Shown here one piece after another: positions 1 through 7,074 of a stretch of DNA of 38,756 bases. A program made the translations under genes and the position numbers. The notes beneath the pieces are model-generated. The model did not search any database, was not told where the DNA came from, and saw nothing but the letters and a program-made list of their open reading frames with translations. The DNA is from Oscillospiraceae bacterium (lineage in GTDB: Bacteria; Bacillota; Clostridia; Oscillospirales; Oscillospiraceae), in NCBI GenBank assembly GCA_017937195.1, contig JAGBEA010000003.1:1-38756 (forward strand), given 5' to 3'. How positions within the stretch are numbered: the stretch's first letter is position 1; every line of letters begins with the position of its first letter.

Positions 1-146
1 AGCTTTTCATCCAGTTCCACCGGCTCGATCTTCTTCTCTTCCTCCACCACGGGAGCTTCGGGAGCTTCGGGCTCCAGCGTCAAGGTGGGAACAGCCTCTT
101 CCACGGCGGTAGGCTCCAGGGTCAGCTCAGGGATCTTGTCAGTCAT
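1..146 (-). CDS. TelA-family toxic anion resistance protein (N-terminal fragment)
   Basis: The gene runs off the left edge, so only about 48 residues are visible. It starts with ATG at 146, after a GAGG ribosome site, 40 nt downstream of the XpaC-like gene. The visible part is acidic and rich in Pro, Glu and Val (it begins MTDKIPELTLEP), as expected for the disordered N-terminus of TelA-like proteins. The TelA core lies outside the window. The assignment rests mainly on context: in Firmicutes an XpaC-family membrane protein is commonly followed by a TelA/KlaA-type gene, linked to tellurite and cell-envelope toxin resistance. The fragment alone would not identify the family. Confidence 0.6.
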   Translation of the reverse strand, partial: MTDKIPELTLEPTAVEEAVPTLTLEPEAPEAPVVEEEKKIEPVELDEK

Positions 147-186
147 AGTTGCATCCTCACTTTCAATATATTTCATTTGTTTACGC

Positions 187-1008
187 TTACAGTTCCAGAC
201 GGATCCCGCCGGGCAGCTCCACTGCGTCATCGGCAAGACCGTCGATCACTTCATCCACTACTTCCTCCTGCACGGCAGGCTCCTCGGCGGCAGGGGCAGG
301 CTCGTCAGCCGACACGGTCTCGGCGGCAGGTGCGGCACTCCCGCTTGCCGTCTCGCTCTGTGTGCGGTGGATCACATCGTCCACCAAGCCCTCACGCGCC
401 ATCATATTATCCAGCACGGTGATGTCGGTGGAGATATCCAGCGCCTCGGCGCCGAATAGGCTGTCCAGCTGCTTTTCAAAGGCCTGCACGATGGTATCCA
501 TCATATCCTCCACCCGCTTCATCGTGCCGCTGATGTTCTCACCGGCGACACCCTGGGTGCTCATCCGGTCATAGGCGTTGAGCAGCTTCAGCGTGGTGGG
601 CAGATAGTAGTTCATAAACTTGCGGATCTGGGGCAGCTTCTTAGGCTCGGCCTTCACCTGCGCAAAGATCTTGCCGCTGATCTCCTCCAGCCGGTCGATC
701 TTGGCGCTGATGGACGCATCCTTGATGCTCTCGTTCAGTCGCTGCATCTCCGCGATAGCCAGCTTGCCGTCGGCGATCATCTTGTCCAGCTCCTCATTGC
801 CGGTGGTTTCCGGCTGAGGCGGCGCTTCCGGCACTTCCTCCACGATATCCGCACACAGCGCATTGGCAATCAGATACACCACCACAGACGCCACCGCCAC
901 GATTGCAAAATGGATCACGCGGTGCAGGGGGAAAAGCAGGGCATACAGCACCCATACCGCCGCCGCGGCATACAGAGGTACTGCCGATTTATGCACGATT
1001 TTTTTCAT
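187..1008 (-). CDS. XpaC-like membrane protein (5-bromo-4-chloroindolyl phosphate hydrolysis family)
   Basis: A 273-residue protein. The start is set at the ATG of MKKIVHKS, behind a GGAGG site; an in-frame ATG 21 codons upstream has no ribosome site. Two hydrophobic helices lie near residues 10-45, followed by a long soluble region (MIADGKLAIAEMQRLNE, then KFMNYYLPTTLKLLNAYDRM), which is the typical XpaC core with a conserved Tyr-Tyr-Leu-Pro-Thr stretch. The C-terminus is Ala/Glu/Pro-rich and probably disordered. XpaC proteins are membrane partners of TelA; the biochemical role is unclear, and the family name reflects an old hydrolysis phenotype. It has its own promoter at 1074-1102 and is followed by a TelA-like gene, so the two form one operon. 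Confidence 0.8.
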   Translation of the reverse strand: MKKIVHKSAVPLYAAAAVWVLYALLFPLHRVIHFAIVAVASVVVYLIANALCADIVEEVPEAPPQPETTGNEELDKMIADGKLAIAEMQRLNESIKDASISAKIDRLEEISGKIFAQVKAEPKKLPQIRKFMNYYLPTTLKLLNAYDRMSTQGVAGENISGTMKRVEDMMDTIVQAFEKQLDSLFGAEALDISTDITVLDNMMAREGLVDDVIHRTQSETASGSAAPAAETVSADEPAPAAEEPAVQEEVVDEVIDGLADDAVELPGGIRLEL

Positions 1009-1073
1009 TCCATCGCCTCCGGTTCCTTCCAGATATGGCCTGCCCCACAGCGCAGGGCATACTATTGCCATAT

Positions 1074-1102
1074 ATTATACTCCAACTGTTGTGAGCGGTC
1101 AA
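1074..1102 (-). promoter_or_regulatory. Sigma-A promoter for the xpaC-telA operon
   Basis: On the minus strand TTGACC is followed by a 17-bp spacer and a perfect TATAAT (-10 at 1074-1079, -35 at 1097-1102). It lies 66 bp before the XpaC start. Confidence 0.75.
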
Positions 1103-1110
1103 GAAAAAGC

Positions 1111-1138
1111 AACGGTGCGAAGTCCCCTCCGCACCGTT
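1111..1138 (-). terminator. Intrinsic terminator after the DUF6512-type gene
   Basis: A 9-bp stem, AACGGTGCG with CGCACCGTT, is followed on the minus strand by GCTTTTTCTTG. It lies just past the stop codon at 1142 and partly overlaps the downstream promoter region. Confidence 0.7.
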
Positions 1139-1141
1139 TTT

Positions 1142-1672
1142 CTATTGCGGGATCCCCGCCATACCGGTGGTGGGATCGACAAACAGCGGCAGCGGCGGCG
1201 GAGCAAAGGTCCAGCCTGCAAACAGCACCGCCAACCCCACCAGCACCAGTCCGCCCAGCACCTGCCACAGCGGCGCGGAAAGCCACCGCCTGCGCTGCAG
1301 CGCCGCGCTGACGCCGAACGCCAGCAGCACTGCCAGCTGAAAGATGAGGATATTCACAAGGGAAACGCTCCTGCCTATGATGCCCGTATAAGTGTAGAAC
1401 AGTATGGGAATGGCCGCCAAGCCCACCAGCAGACCTGCCGTGCGCGCAGCGACTCCGCTTCCCCGCAGCGCCAGCGTCTGTACCGCTGTCCAGAAAATCC
1501 ACGGCACCGCCAGCAGCTTCATATGCTCCCACGTGGATTCATTGACGCCGGAGAACAGCGCCGCCACGGGGCTTTCGCCGCTCCATTCATAGACAAAATG
1601 CAGCAGATTGCCTGCCGCGATCACCACGAACAGACCCGCCACTTCCCAGCGCAGCCAATGCCGTCCTCTCAT
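1142..1672 (-). CDS. DUF6512-type integral membrane protein
   Basis: A 176-residue, strongly hydrophobic protein with about five or six predicted membrane helices. The N-terminal stretch has a recognisable pattern: HFVYEWSGESP, then LFSGVNESTWEHMKLL. The Glu, His and Trp residues in this loop are the family hallmark as I recall it. No enzymatic motif is visible and the function is unknown. The start ATG at 1672 follows GGGGAGG with 8-9 nt spacing. That ribosome site lies in the 3' arm of a hairpin in the gap after the upstream hydrolase gene, so translation may depend on RNA folding. The two genes are co-directional, 56 bp apart, and probably co-transcribed. Confidence 0.7.
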   Translation of the reverse strand: MRGRHWLRWEVAGLFVVIAAGNLLHFVYEWSGESPVAALFSGVNESTWEHMKLLAVPWIFWTAVQTLALRGSGVAARTAGLLVGLAAIPILFYTYTGIIGRSVSLVNILIFQLAVLLAFGVSAALQRRRWLSAPLWQVLGGLVLVGLAVLFAGWTFAPPPLPLFVDPTTGMAGIPQ

Positions 1673-1678
1673 TGCAAA

Positions 1679-1722
1679 ACCTCCCCGCGCAAACTGTTTT
1701 TTCTCAGCTTACGCAGGGAGGT
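1679..1722 (-). promoter_or_regulatory. Hairpin that sequesters the DUF6512 ribosome site
   Basis: Plus-strand ACCTCCC (1679-1685) pairs with GGGAGGT (1716-1722), with further partial pairing inside. On the minus strand the 3' arm is GGGAGGT, the Shine-Dalgarno of the gene starting at 1672. It is followed by only TTTTGC, so it is a weak terminator at best and more likely a translational control hairpin. Confidence 0.45.
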
Positions 1723-1728
1723 CCGTTT

Positions 1729-2343
1729 TTATTCGGCAAACGCAGGCACGATCACGCCGCAGGGCTGCTGCGCCGTCAGCTCCAGCGTGTTTCCCCGCAA
1801 AAAGGTGATCTGTTTCCCGTCAAAATGGGACAAAAATGGCTCCAAGGTGGAAATATCGTCAAAGCCGAAACCGTCACCGCGGTAGTGCATAGGGATCACC
1901 GCGCGGGGCTGCAGCTGCAATGCCACCTCCGCCGCCTGATCGCCGGTCAGGGTATAAGTGCCGCCCACCGGGATCATCAGCACATCGCACCCGCGTAATC
2001 TGCGCACAGCCGATGCATCCAGCCGGTGACCCAGGTCACCCAGATGCACCGCCGTCAGCCCCTCCGCCTGCAGGATATGCACCTTGTTTTCACCACGCAG
2101 CGCGCCGCCCTTTTCATCGTGAAAGGTGTCAATGGCAGTAACGGTAAAGGGGTTCTCCCTCCCCTGCCGCAGCGTGACCGCCTCGGTGTAGCCGTGGTCA
2201 AAATGGTGGTGGCTGCACAGCACAGCATCCGCCTCTACTTGCAGCGCGCCGCAGCCCGGCACATCGGTGTAGGGGTCGATGACCACCTTATACCCATCAG
2301 ATTCCAGCGTAAAGCAGGCGTGTCCCAGCCAAGTCAGCCGCAT
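1729..2343 (-). CDS. Metallo-beta-lactamase-fold hydrolase (UlaG-like)
   Basis: A 204-residue protein of the MBL-fold metal-dependent hydrolase group. It opens with MRLTWLGHACFTLES, typical of UlaG-like proteins, and has the zinc motif SHHHFDHGY (HxHxDH, about residues 54-60). Further metal ligands are likely His in AVHLGDLGH and His in IPMHYRGDG. Start choice: two ATGs lie two codons apart behind AAAGGAGGG; the second (2343) has the proper 7-nt spacing and gives the family N-terminus. It has no signal peptide, so it should be cytoplasmic. The substrate is unknown. The promoter is divergent from the FMN-dehydrogenase promoter, and the DUF6512 gene follows in the same operon. Confidence 0.85.
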   Translation of the reverse strand: MRLTWLGHACFTLESDGYKVVIDPYTDVPGCGALQVEADAVLCSHHHFDHGYTEAVTLRQGRENPFTVTAIDTFHDEKGGALRGENKVHILQAEGLTAVHLGDLGHRLDASAVRRLRGCDVLMIPVGGTYTLTGDQAAEVALQLQPRAVIPMHYRGDGFGFDDISTLEPFLSHFDGKQITFLRGNTLELTAQQPCGVIVPAFAE

Positions 2344-2364
2344 TGTCATCCCTCCTTTTTCTTC

Positions 2365-2393
2365 ATCATACCCTCCGGCGCAGAAAAGTGCAA
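2365..2393 (-). promoter_or_regulatory. Promoter for the MBL-fold hydrolase operon
   Basis: Minus strand: TTGCAC, 17-bp spacer, TATGAT (-10 at 2365-2370, -35 at 2388-2393). It stands back to back with the plus-strand promoter at 2402-2430, with 8 bp between the -35 boxes. Confidence 0.65.
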
Positions 2394-2401
2394 GAAAAGA
2401 G

Positions 2402-2430
2402 TTGAAATCCGGAAAAAATACGGCTACAAT
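2402..2430 (+). promoter_or_regulatory. Promoter for the alpha-hydroxy-acid dehydrogenase
   Basis: TTGAAA (2402-2407), 17-bp spacer, TACAAT (2425-2430), about 33 bp before the start codon. A CAGGAGGA ribosome site follows. Confidence 0.7.
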
Positions 2431-2462
2431 AGACATAATTCGAGTATCAGGAGGACACCCTT

Positions 2463-3482
2463 ATGGATTATCAGGAGATTCTGCAGCAGGCACGCACCTG
2501 TATGGGTCCGTACTGCAAGGCTTGCCCCGTTTGCAACGGTATGGCCTGCAAAAACACCGTACCCGGCCCCGGCGCCAAGGGCATCGGCACCGGCTTTATC
2601 CGCAACTATCAGAAGTGGCAGGAGCTGTGTGTCAATATGGACACCATCTGCGAGAATGCACCCGTGGATACTGCCTTCGATTTCTTCGGCACCAAGATGG
2701 CAGCTCCCATCTTCGCCGCACCCGTGGGCGCTATGAATCTGCACTACGGCGACAAGTACAACGATATGGAGTACAATGACATTCTGGTGTCCGCCTGCGC
2801 TGACGCCGGTATCGCCGCCTTCACCGGTGACGGCGCCAATCCCGCCGTGATGGAGGCCGCTGTCAGCGCTATGAAGAACGCCAAGGGCTGCGGCGTCCCC
2901 ACCGTGAAGCCCTGGAACCGCGATGTGGTATTCGCCAAGCTGGATGCCGCCAAGAGCGCCGATCCTCTGGCCATCGCTATGGATATCGACGCCGCAGGTC
3001 TGCCCTTCCTGCGCAATATGACGCCCCCCGCCGGCCGCAAAACGGTGGAGGAGCTGCGTGAGATCGCGCAGCACGCCGGCAAACCCTTCATCCTCAAGGG
3101 CATTATGACCGTAAACGGCGCGCTGAAGGCACTGGAGGCCGGCGCCAGCGGCATCGTGGTGTCCAACCACGGCGGCCGCGTGCTGGATCAGTGCCCCTCC
3201 ACGGCAGAGGTCCTGCCCGCCATCGCCGACGCGGTGGGCGGCAAGATGATGATTCTTGTGGATGGCGGTATCCGTACCGGTATGGATGTGTTCAAGGCGC
3301 TGGCTCTGGGCGCAGACGGCGTGCTGATCGGACGGCCTTATGTGACGATGGTCTACGGCGGCGGTGCCGAGGGCGTGGCGGTCTACACCCAGAAGCTGAT
3401 CGACGAGCTGAAGGACACCATGTCGATGTGCGGTGCCCACTCCCTTGCCGACATCAAGCGCGAAATGCTGTTTGGCTTCTAA
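2463..3482 (+). CDS. FMN-dependent alpha-hydroxy-acid dehydrogenase/oxidase with Cys-rich N-terminus
   Basis: A 339-residue member of the glycolate oxidase / L-lactate dehydrogenase TIM-barrel family, which oxidises 2-hydroxy acids using FMN. The C-terminal half has the classic signatures: GIVVSNHGGRVLD with the catalytic His, VDGGIRTGMDVFKALALGADGV for FMN phosphate binding, and IGRPYV. Unlike aerobic LldD or lactate oxidase, the N-terminus carries five cysteines (Cys13, 18, 21, 24, 29; C-x4-C-x2-C-x2-C-x4-C), suggesting a bound Fe-S cluster or metal. The physiological acceptor and substrate are unknown; in an anaerobe, electron transfer rather than oxygen reduction is likely. It is monocistronic, with its own promoter and a downstream terminator. 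Confidence 0.85.
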   Translation: MDYQEILQQARTCMGPYCKACPVCNGMACKNTVPGPGAKGIGTGFIRNYQKWQELCVNMDTICENAPVDTAFDFFGTKMAAPIFAAPVGAMNLHYGDKYNDMEYNDILVSACADAGIAAFTGDGANPAVMEAAVSAMKNAKGCGVPTVKPWNRDVVFAKLDAAKSADPLAIAMDIDAAGLPFLRNMTPPAGRKTVEELREIAQHAGKPFILKGIMTVNGALKALEAGASGIVVSNHGGRVLDQCPSTAEVLPAIADAVGGKMMILVDGGIRTGMDVFKALALGADGVLIGRPYVTMVYGGGAEGVAVYTQKLIDELKDTMSMCGAHSLADIKREMLFGF

Positions 3483-3503
3483 TCCCTCCATTACGTAAGA
3501 AAA

Positions 3504-3534
3504 ATCCCCGAAACCTCAGGTTTCGGGGATCTTT
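3504..3534. terminator. Bidirectional intrinsic terminator
   Basis: A 12-bp stem, ATCCCCGAAACC with GGTTTCGGGGAT and loop TCA (3504-3530), is followed by CTTTTATT on the plus strand and preceded by an A-run. It sits between the convergent FMN-dehydrogenase and TRAP permease genes and can serve both. Confidence 0.85.
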
Positions 3535-3541
3535 TATTGCG

Positions 3542-5551
3542 TTAATCTGCACTCTTGGCCTCTGCCTTGGCCTTGAAGTACTGGTAGGTGATGATCAGCG
3601 CCACCACAGCCAGACCGATCACATCGGTCAGCGCGCCGGGGATCATCATGCAAAGACCGCCGACGGCCAGCACAACACGGAACACCACAGGGATATGGCG
3701 GATCAGATGGCCGTTGAGCGCCGCGGCAATACCGAAGATACCCAGCACAGAGCTCAAGCCGATCTGCAGCACCGGCCAGATGCCGGTCACACCCTCAAAC
3801 AGCATGGCAGGGCTGTAAGCGAAGATGTAGGGGACGATGAAGGCGGCGATAGCCAGCTTGGTGGCATTGAAGCCGGTCTTCATGGGGTTGGCCTTGGCAA
3901 TGGCAGAGCCTGCGTAGGCAGCCAGCGCCACAGGAGGCGTGATATCGGCCACGATGCCAAAGTAGAACACGAAGAAGTGGGCAGCCACCGGTGCCAGACC
4001 CAGCTGGATCAGAATGGGGGCGCAGGTGGAAGCCATGATGCAGTAGTTGGCGGTAGTAGGTACGCCCATACCCAGCACGATGCAGCACAGCATGGTCAGC
4101 ACCAGACCGATCAGGATGGTGTTGCCGGACAGCGTGACGATGGCATTGATGAGGGTGGAGGCAAGACCGGTAACGGTGATGCAGCCTGCGATCAGACCTG
4201 CCATACCGCAGGCAACAGCCACGGTGATGGCGCCCTTGGCGCCGGCCTCCAGCGCTTCAACGATCTTGCCAAAGGTCAGGCGCTCATCGCCGTTGAGGAA
4301 GCCCACCACAACAGCGGCCGCGATGGCAATGGCAGCGGAGAACTGCATGGTACGCATACCGGTGGACACCATCCACACCAGCAGCACCAGAGGAATGATC
4401 AGGTAGACCTTCTTCACCAGACCGCCCCACTTGGGCAGTTCATCCTTGGAGATGCCCTTCAGCCCCAGCTTCTTGGCCTCCAGATGCACGGCAATGAAGA
4501 TACCGGCAAAATACAGCACAGCAGGCAGGATCGCCTTGACAGCCACCTGCATATAGGGCAGATCCATATACTCCGCCATCAGGAACGCCGCAGCGCCCAT
4601 AATGGGGGGCATGATCTGACCGCCGGTGGAGGCGGCAGCCTCAACCGCGCCGGCAAACTCCGGCTTGTAGCCGGTCTTTTTCATCATAGGGATGGTCACG
4701 CTGCCGGTGGTCACGGTGTTGCCCACGGAGGAGCCGGACACCATACCGCAAAGAGCAGAGGAGATAACTGCCACCTTGGCAGGACCGCCGCTGGACCAGC
4801 CGGCCACCTTGTTCGCTACGGCGATAAAGAAGTTGGCAATACCGGTGCGCTCCAAAAATGCGCCGAAGATGATGAACAGCACAATGTAGGTATAGCACAC
4901 ATTCACCGGCGTACCGATAACGCCGCTGGTGGTATAGAACAGCTTATAGATGATGGTGTGCAGGGACTGATAGATGTTCTCGCCCAGACTCAAAAAGCCG
5001 AAGTTCCAGCTCATCTGGTTATAGAACGTATACACCAGCAGCACGCCCAGCACGCACAGGATCGGCAGACCCACGCAGCGGCGGCACAGCTCCGCCAGCA
5101 CCAGCAGACCCACCACGCCGATGACCACATGGTGTACCTCGATCATGGTAGCCAGCTTGATGATGGACATAGCATTGAAGGCAAAATACAGGAAGCAGCC
5201 TGCACCCAGCACCATCAGCACGATATCGTACCACGGCACATAGTTGACGCGCACAGAACCCTTCTTGGCCGGATAAGTCAGATAGCCGAGAATGATAATG
5301 AAGCCCAGAAAACGGGCCAGCTTGGTCTCGGGCAGCTCCACGCTGAAGAGGGTCATACCGATGCAGTAGATGGAAAACGCTGCCATCAGCACACGCATCA
5401 CGATTTTAGGAACGCCTTCCCAGATACGGGTAGCGGACTCACGGTCATACTTGCGCATCACCGCATCCAGCTCCGCGGTCATATCGCCGCCGGTCTCGGC
5501 AGCGGTATCCACCACGGGAACTTCGTCTACTTTTTTCTTAAACAGTTTCAT
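3542..5551 (-). CDS. TRAP transporter fused permease subunit (TAXI type, DctQM fusion)
   Basis: A 669-residue polytopic membrane protein with about 16-18 helices, as in fused small-plus-large TRAP permeases. The N-terminal ~50 residues are acidic and cytoplasmic. The large-subunit part contains AAASTGGQIMPPIMGAAAF and GMGVPTTANYCIMAS, the characteristic substrate and cation-binding re-entrant motifs. TRAP systems use a Na+ or H+ gradient to import organic anions delivered by an extracytoplasmic binding protein. The matching TAXI binding-protein gene lies directly upstream in the same orientation. The ATG at 5551 follows TAGGAGGAAAC. The gap before it (5552-5722) holds two RNA hairpins that could lower permease expression relative to the binding protein. 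Confidence 0.92.
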   Translation of the reverse strand: MKLFKKKVDEVPVVDTAAETGGDMTAELDAVMRKYDRESATRIWEGVPKIVMRVLMAAFSIYCIGMTLFSVELPETKLARFLGFIIILGYLTYPAKKGSVRVNYVPWYDIVLMVLGAGCFLYFAFNAMSIIKLATMIEVHHVVIGVVGLLVLAELCRRCVGLPILCVLGVLLVYTFYNQMSWNFGFLSLGENIYQSLHTIIYKLFYTTSGVIGTPVNVCYTYIVLFIIFGAFLERTGIANFFIAVANKVAGWSSGGPAKVAVISSALCGMVSGSSVGNTVTTGSVTIPMMKKTGYKPEFAGAVEAAASTGGQIMPPIMGAAAFLMAEYMDLPYMQVAVKAILPAVLYFAGIFIAVHLEAKKLGLKGISKDELPKWGGLVKKVYLIIPLVLLVWMVSTGMRTMQFSAAIAIAAAVVVGFLNGDERLTFGKIVEALEAGAKGAITVAVACGMAGLIAGCITVTGLASTLINAIVTLSGNTILIGLVLTMLCCIVLGMGVPTTANYCIMASTCAPILIQLGLAPVAAHFFVFYFGIVADITPPVALAAYAGSAIAKANPMKTGFNATKLAIAAFIVPYIFAYSPAMLFEGVTGIWPVLQIGLSSVLGIFGIAAALNGHLIRHIPVVFRVVLAVGGLCMMIPGALTDVIGLAVVALIITYQYFKAKAEAKSAD

Positions 5552-5581
5552 GTTTCCTCCTACAACTCACATGGGATCACT

Positions 5582-5631
5582 CCTTGATATACAAGGGGCC
5601 GTAGCTTCTCTGCGTCCTCTTGTATACCAGG
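5582..5631 (-). promoter_or_regulatory. Imperfect long hairpin upstream of the TRAP permease
   Basis: Left arm 5582-5598 and right arm 5616-5631 share a stem of about 15 bp centred on TATACAAG/CTTGTATA with a 17-nt loop. One edge (5598-5604, GCCGTAG) is complementary to 5648-5654 in the neighbouring hairpin, so the two structures could compete. It lies 30 nt before the permease start. Confidence 0.5.
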
Positions 5632-5645
5632 GATAAAACGCAGGG

Positions 5646-5675
5646 GACTACGGCGAGCAGACGCTCGCCGTAGTC
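5646..5675 (-). terminator. Attenuator-like hairpin between binding protein and permease
   Basis: A perfect 13-bp stem (GACTACGGCGAGC with its complement, 5646-5658 and 5663-5675, loop AGAC). On the minus strand it is followed by CCCTGCGTTTTAT, a poor U-tract, so it probably acts as an mRNA 3'-end stabiliser or partial terminator that favours the binding-protein message. On the plus strand a T-rich stretch follows, but no plus gene is present. Confidence 0.6.
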
Positions 5676-5722
5676 TCTTTTGTGTTTTTTTGTTCAGTTT
5701 CCGTTCAGGATCTGTTCAGATT

Positions 5723-6691
5723 TTACTTGGACAGAGTGGGAACGGTGTAGCCCTTCTCGGCGAAGTACTTGGCAGCGCCGGGATGATAGGGCACGGAGGT
5801 GATGGAAGCACCGAACTCCAGGTTGACCTCGCCGTACTTGGCGTGGGAGGAGACCAGGCTTGCAGGATCATCAAAGATGTCAGCGGTCAGGGCATAGATG
5901 GCATCTTCAGGAATATCGTTGCGGGCCAGAACAACAGCGCCCACAGCCACGGTGGTGACATCGGAGGTCTGACCGTTGTAGGTGCCGGCCTTGATGATGC
6001 TCTTTGCATAGTAGGGAGAGCTCTGCAGCAGCTTATCCACATTGGCATCCTCGATGGAGACCAGATAAGCGGTCTTGGTGGTGGCCAGCTCCACGATAGC
6101 GGTGGTGGGAGCGCCGGAAACCACGAATGCAGCGTCGATCTGATTGTCCTTCAGAGCGTTGGCGCTGTCACCGAAGCCCTGATAGGTGGGGATGATGTCA
6201 GCCTCGGTCAGGCCATAGCAGCCCAGAACATCGATGGCATTGAAGTACACGCCGCTGCCGGCAGCACCGATGGAAACGCGCTTGCCCTTCAGGTCAGCAA
6301 CGGTCTTGATGGAGGGATCGCAGGTAACGATCTGCACCTGCTCCATATACAGAGCGCCGACGGTGGAGAAGCAGTCAACCTTGCCGTCCTTGGCAAACAG
6401 GTTGGTGCCTGCATAAGCATAAGCCATAACGTCGGACTGGCAGAAGGCCAGCTCAGCAGTCTTCTTCTGCAGCTCCTGAATATTTGCCTGAGAGCCGTTG
6501 CCGGACAGACCGACAACCTCAATGCCCTTGGCATTATTGGTAGCGTGCTGGGCGATGGTGCCGCCGAAGGCGAAATAGGTGCCGCTCTCACCGCCGGTGA
6601 CAAAGCGCATCTTCACCACTTCGTCCTTGCCGCAGGCAGCCAGGCACAGCACCATAACCAGTGCCAACATCATTGCAAAAAACTTTTTCAT
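5723..6691 (-). CDS. TAXI-family TRAP transporter solute-binding lipoprotein
   Basis: A 322-residue binding protein of the TAXI group. The start is placed at MKKFFAMMLALVMVLCLAACGKD: a Lys-rich N-region, a hydrophobic core and the lipobox LAAC, with the lipidated Cys near residue 20; an upstream in-frame ATG would spoil this signal. The mature part begins MRFVTGGESGTYFAFGGTIAQ, matching the TAXI pattern (GGxxGTYY). A GAAAGGA ribosome site precedes it. The protein should be anchored outside the membrane and deliver substrate to the fused permease encoded downstream. The substrate cannot be read from sequence; characterised TAXI members handle glutamate or dicarboxylates. Its promoter is at 6749-6777. 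Confidence 0.92.
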   Translation of the reverse strand: MKKFFAMMLALVMVLCLAACGKDEVVKMRFVTGGESGTYFAFGGTIAQHATNNAKGIEVVGLSGNGSQANIQELQKKTAELAFCQSDVMAYAYAGTNLFAKDGKVDCFSTVGALYMEQVQIVTCDPSIKTVADLKGKRVSIGAAGSGVYFNAIDVLGCYGLTEADIIPTYQGFGDSANALKDNQIDAAFVVSGAPTTAIVELATTKTAYLVSIEDANVDKLLQSSPYYAKSIIKAGTYNGQTSDVTTVAVGAVVLARNDIPEDAIYALTADIFDDPASLVSSHAKYGEVNLEFGASITSVPYHPGAAKYFAEKGYTVPTLSK

Positions 6692-7028
6692 ACAAGAATC
6701 GTCCTTTCTTTTCGCCCCTTCCCGGAGGCGATTATTTACGATGTGGCTATTGTACTCCATCTATCCGCGTTTTGCAAGTACCTTTTATAAAAAAATTCAC
6801 AGAGTTTTCGCTTTAGCGTGATTTGTTTTTTGGCGAAAATAGCAATTACTTTTCCTTATTTTTGCCATTTTTTCAACTTACTTCTCGTTAAGATTCTGTA
6901 ATTCTATATTTCAGCCTTCAAAATTAATTTTATTTTTGCAAGTTATCCCATCAAATTTTGCAATTTTGATTTGTCGAACTTGCAAAAAATGCAAGATGAC
7001 CCCTCATTTTCCGCAGTCGCAGACAAAA
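6692..7028 (-). promoter_or_regulatory. AT-rich upstream region with repeated TTTTGCAAGT elements
   Basis: This gene-free stretch is far more AT-rich than its surroundings. The 10-mer TTTTGCAAGT occurs exactly at 6770-6779 (covering the -35 box of the TAXI promoter) and 6934-6943, and inverted at 6978-6987; a near copy is at 6956-6965. The core TTGCAA is self-complementary. This looks like binding sites for a regulator of the transporter, or a local AT-rich UP-type region. I see no gene or clear RNA here. Confidence 0.4.
6749..6777 (-). promoter_or_regulatory. Promoter for the TAXI-TRAP operon
   Basis: Minus strand: TTGCAA (-35, 6772-6777), 17-bp spacer, TACAAT (-10, 6749-6754), about 58 bp before the binding-protein start. 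Confidence 0.75.
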
Positions 7029-7058
7029 AACTGCCGGAAGCGGTTGCTTCCGGCAGTT
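7023..7058 (-). terminator. Intrinsic terminator of thrS
   Basis: A 13-bp stem, AACTGCCGGAAGC with its complement (7029-7041 and 7046-7058, 4-nt loop), is followed on the minus strand by TTTTTTGTCTG. It lies 16 bp past the thrS stop. Confidence 0.88.
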
Positions 7059-7074
7059 GAAATAGGGTCACTTT

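Noticed and set aside
3191..5587. Plus-strand 798-residue open frame across the TRAP permease
   Set aside because: Exactly antisense to a well-recognised permease; His/Gly/Gln-rich translation typical of the reverse strand of GC-rich coding DNA, with no ribosome site or family match.
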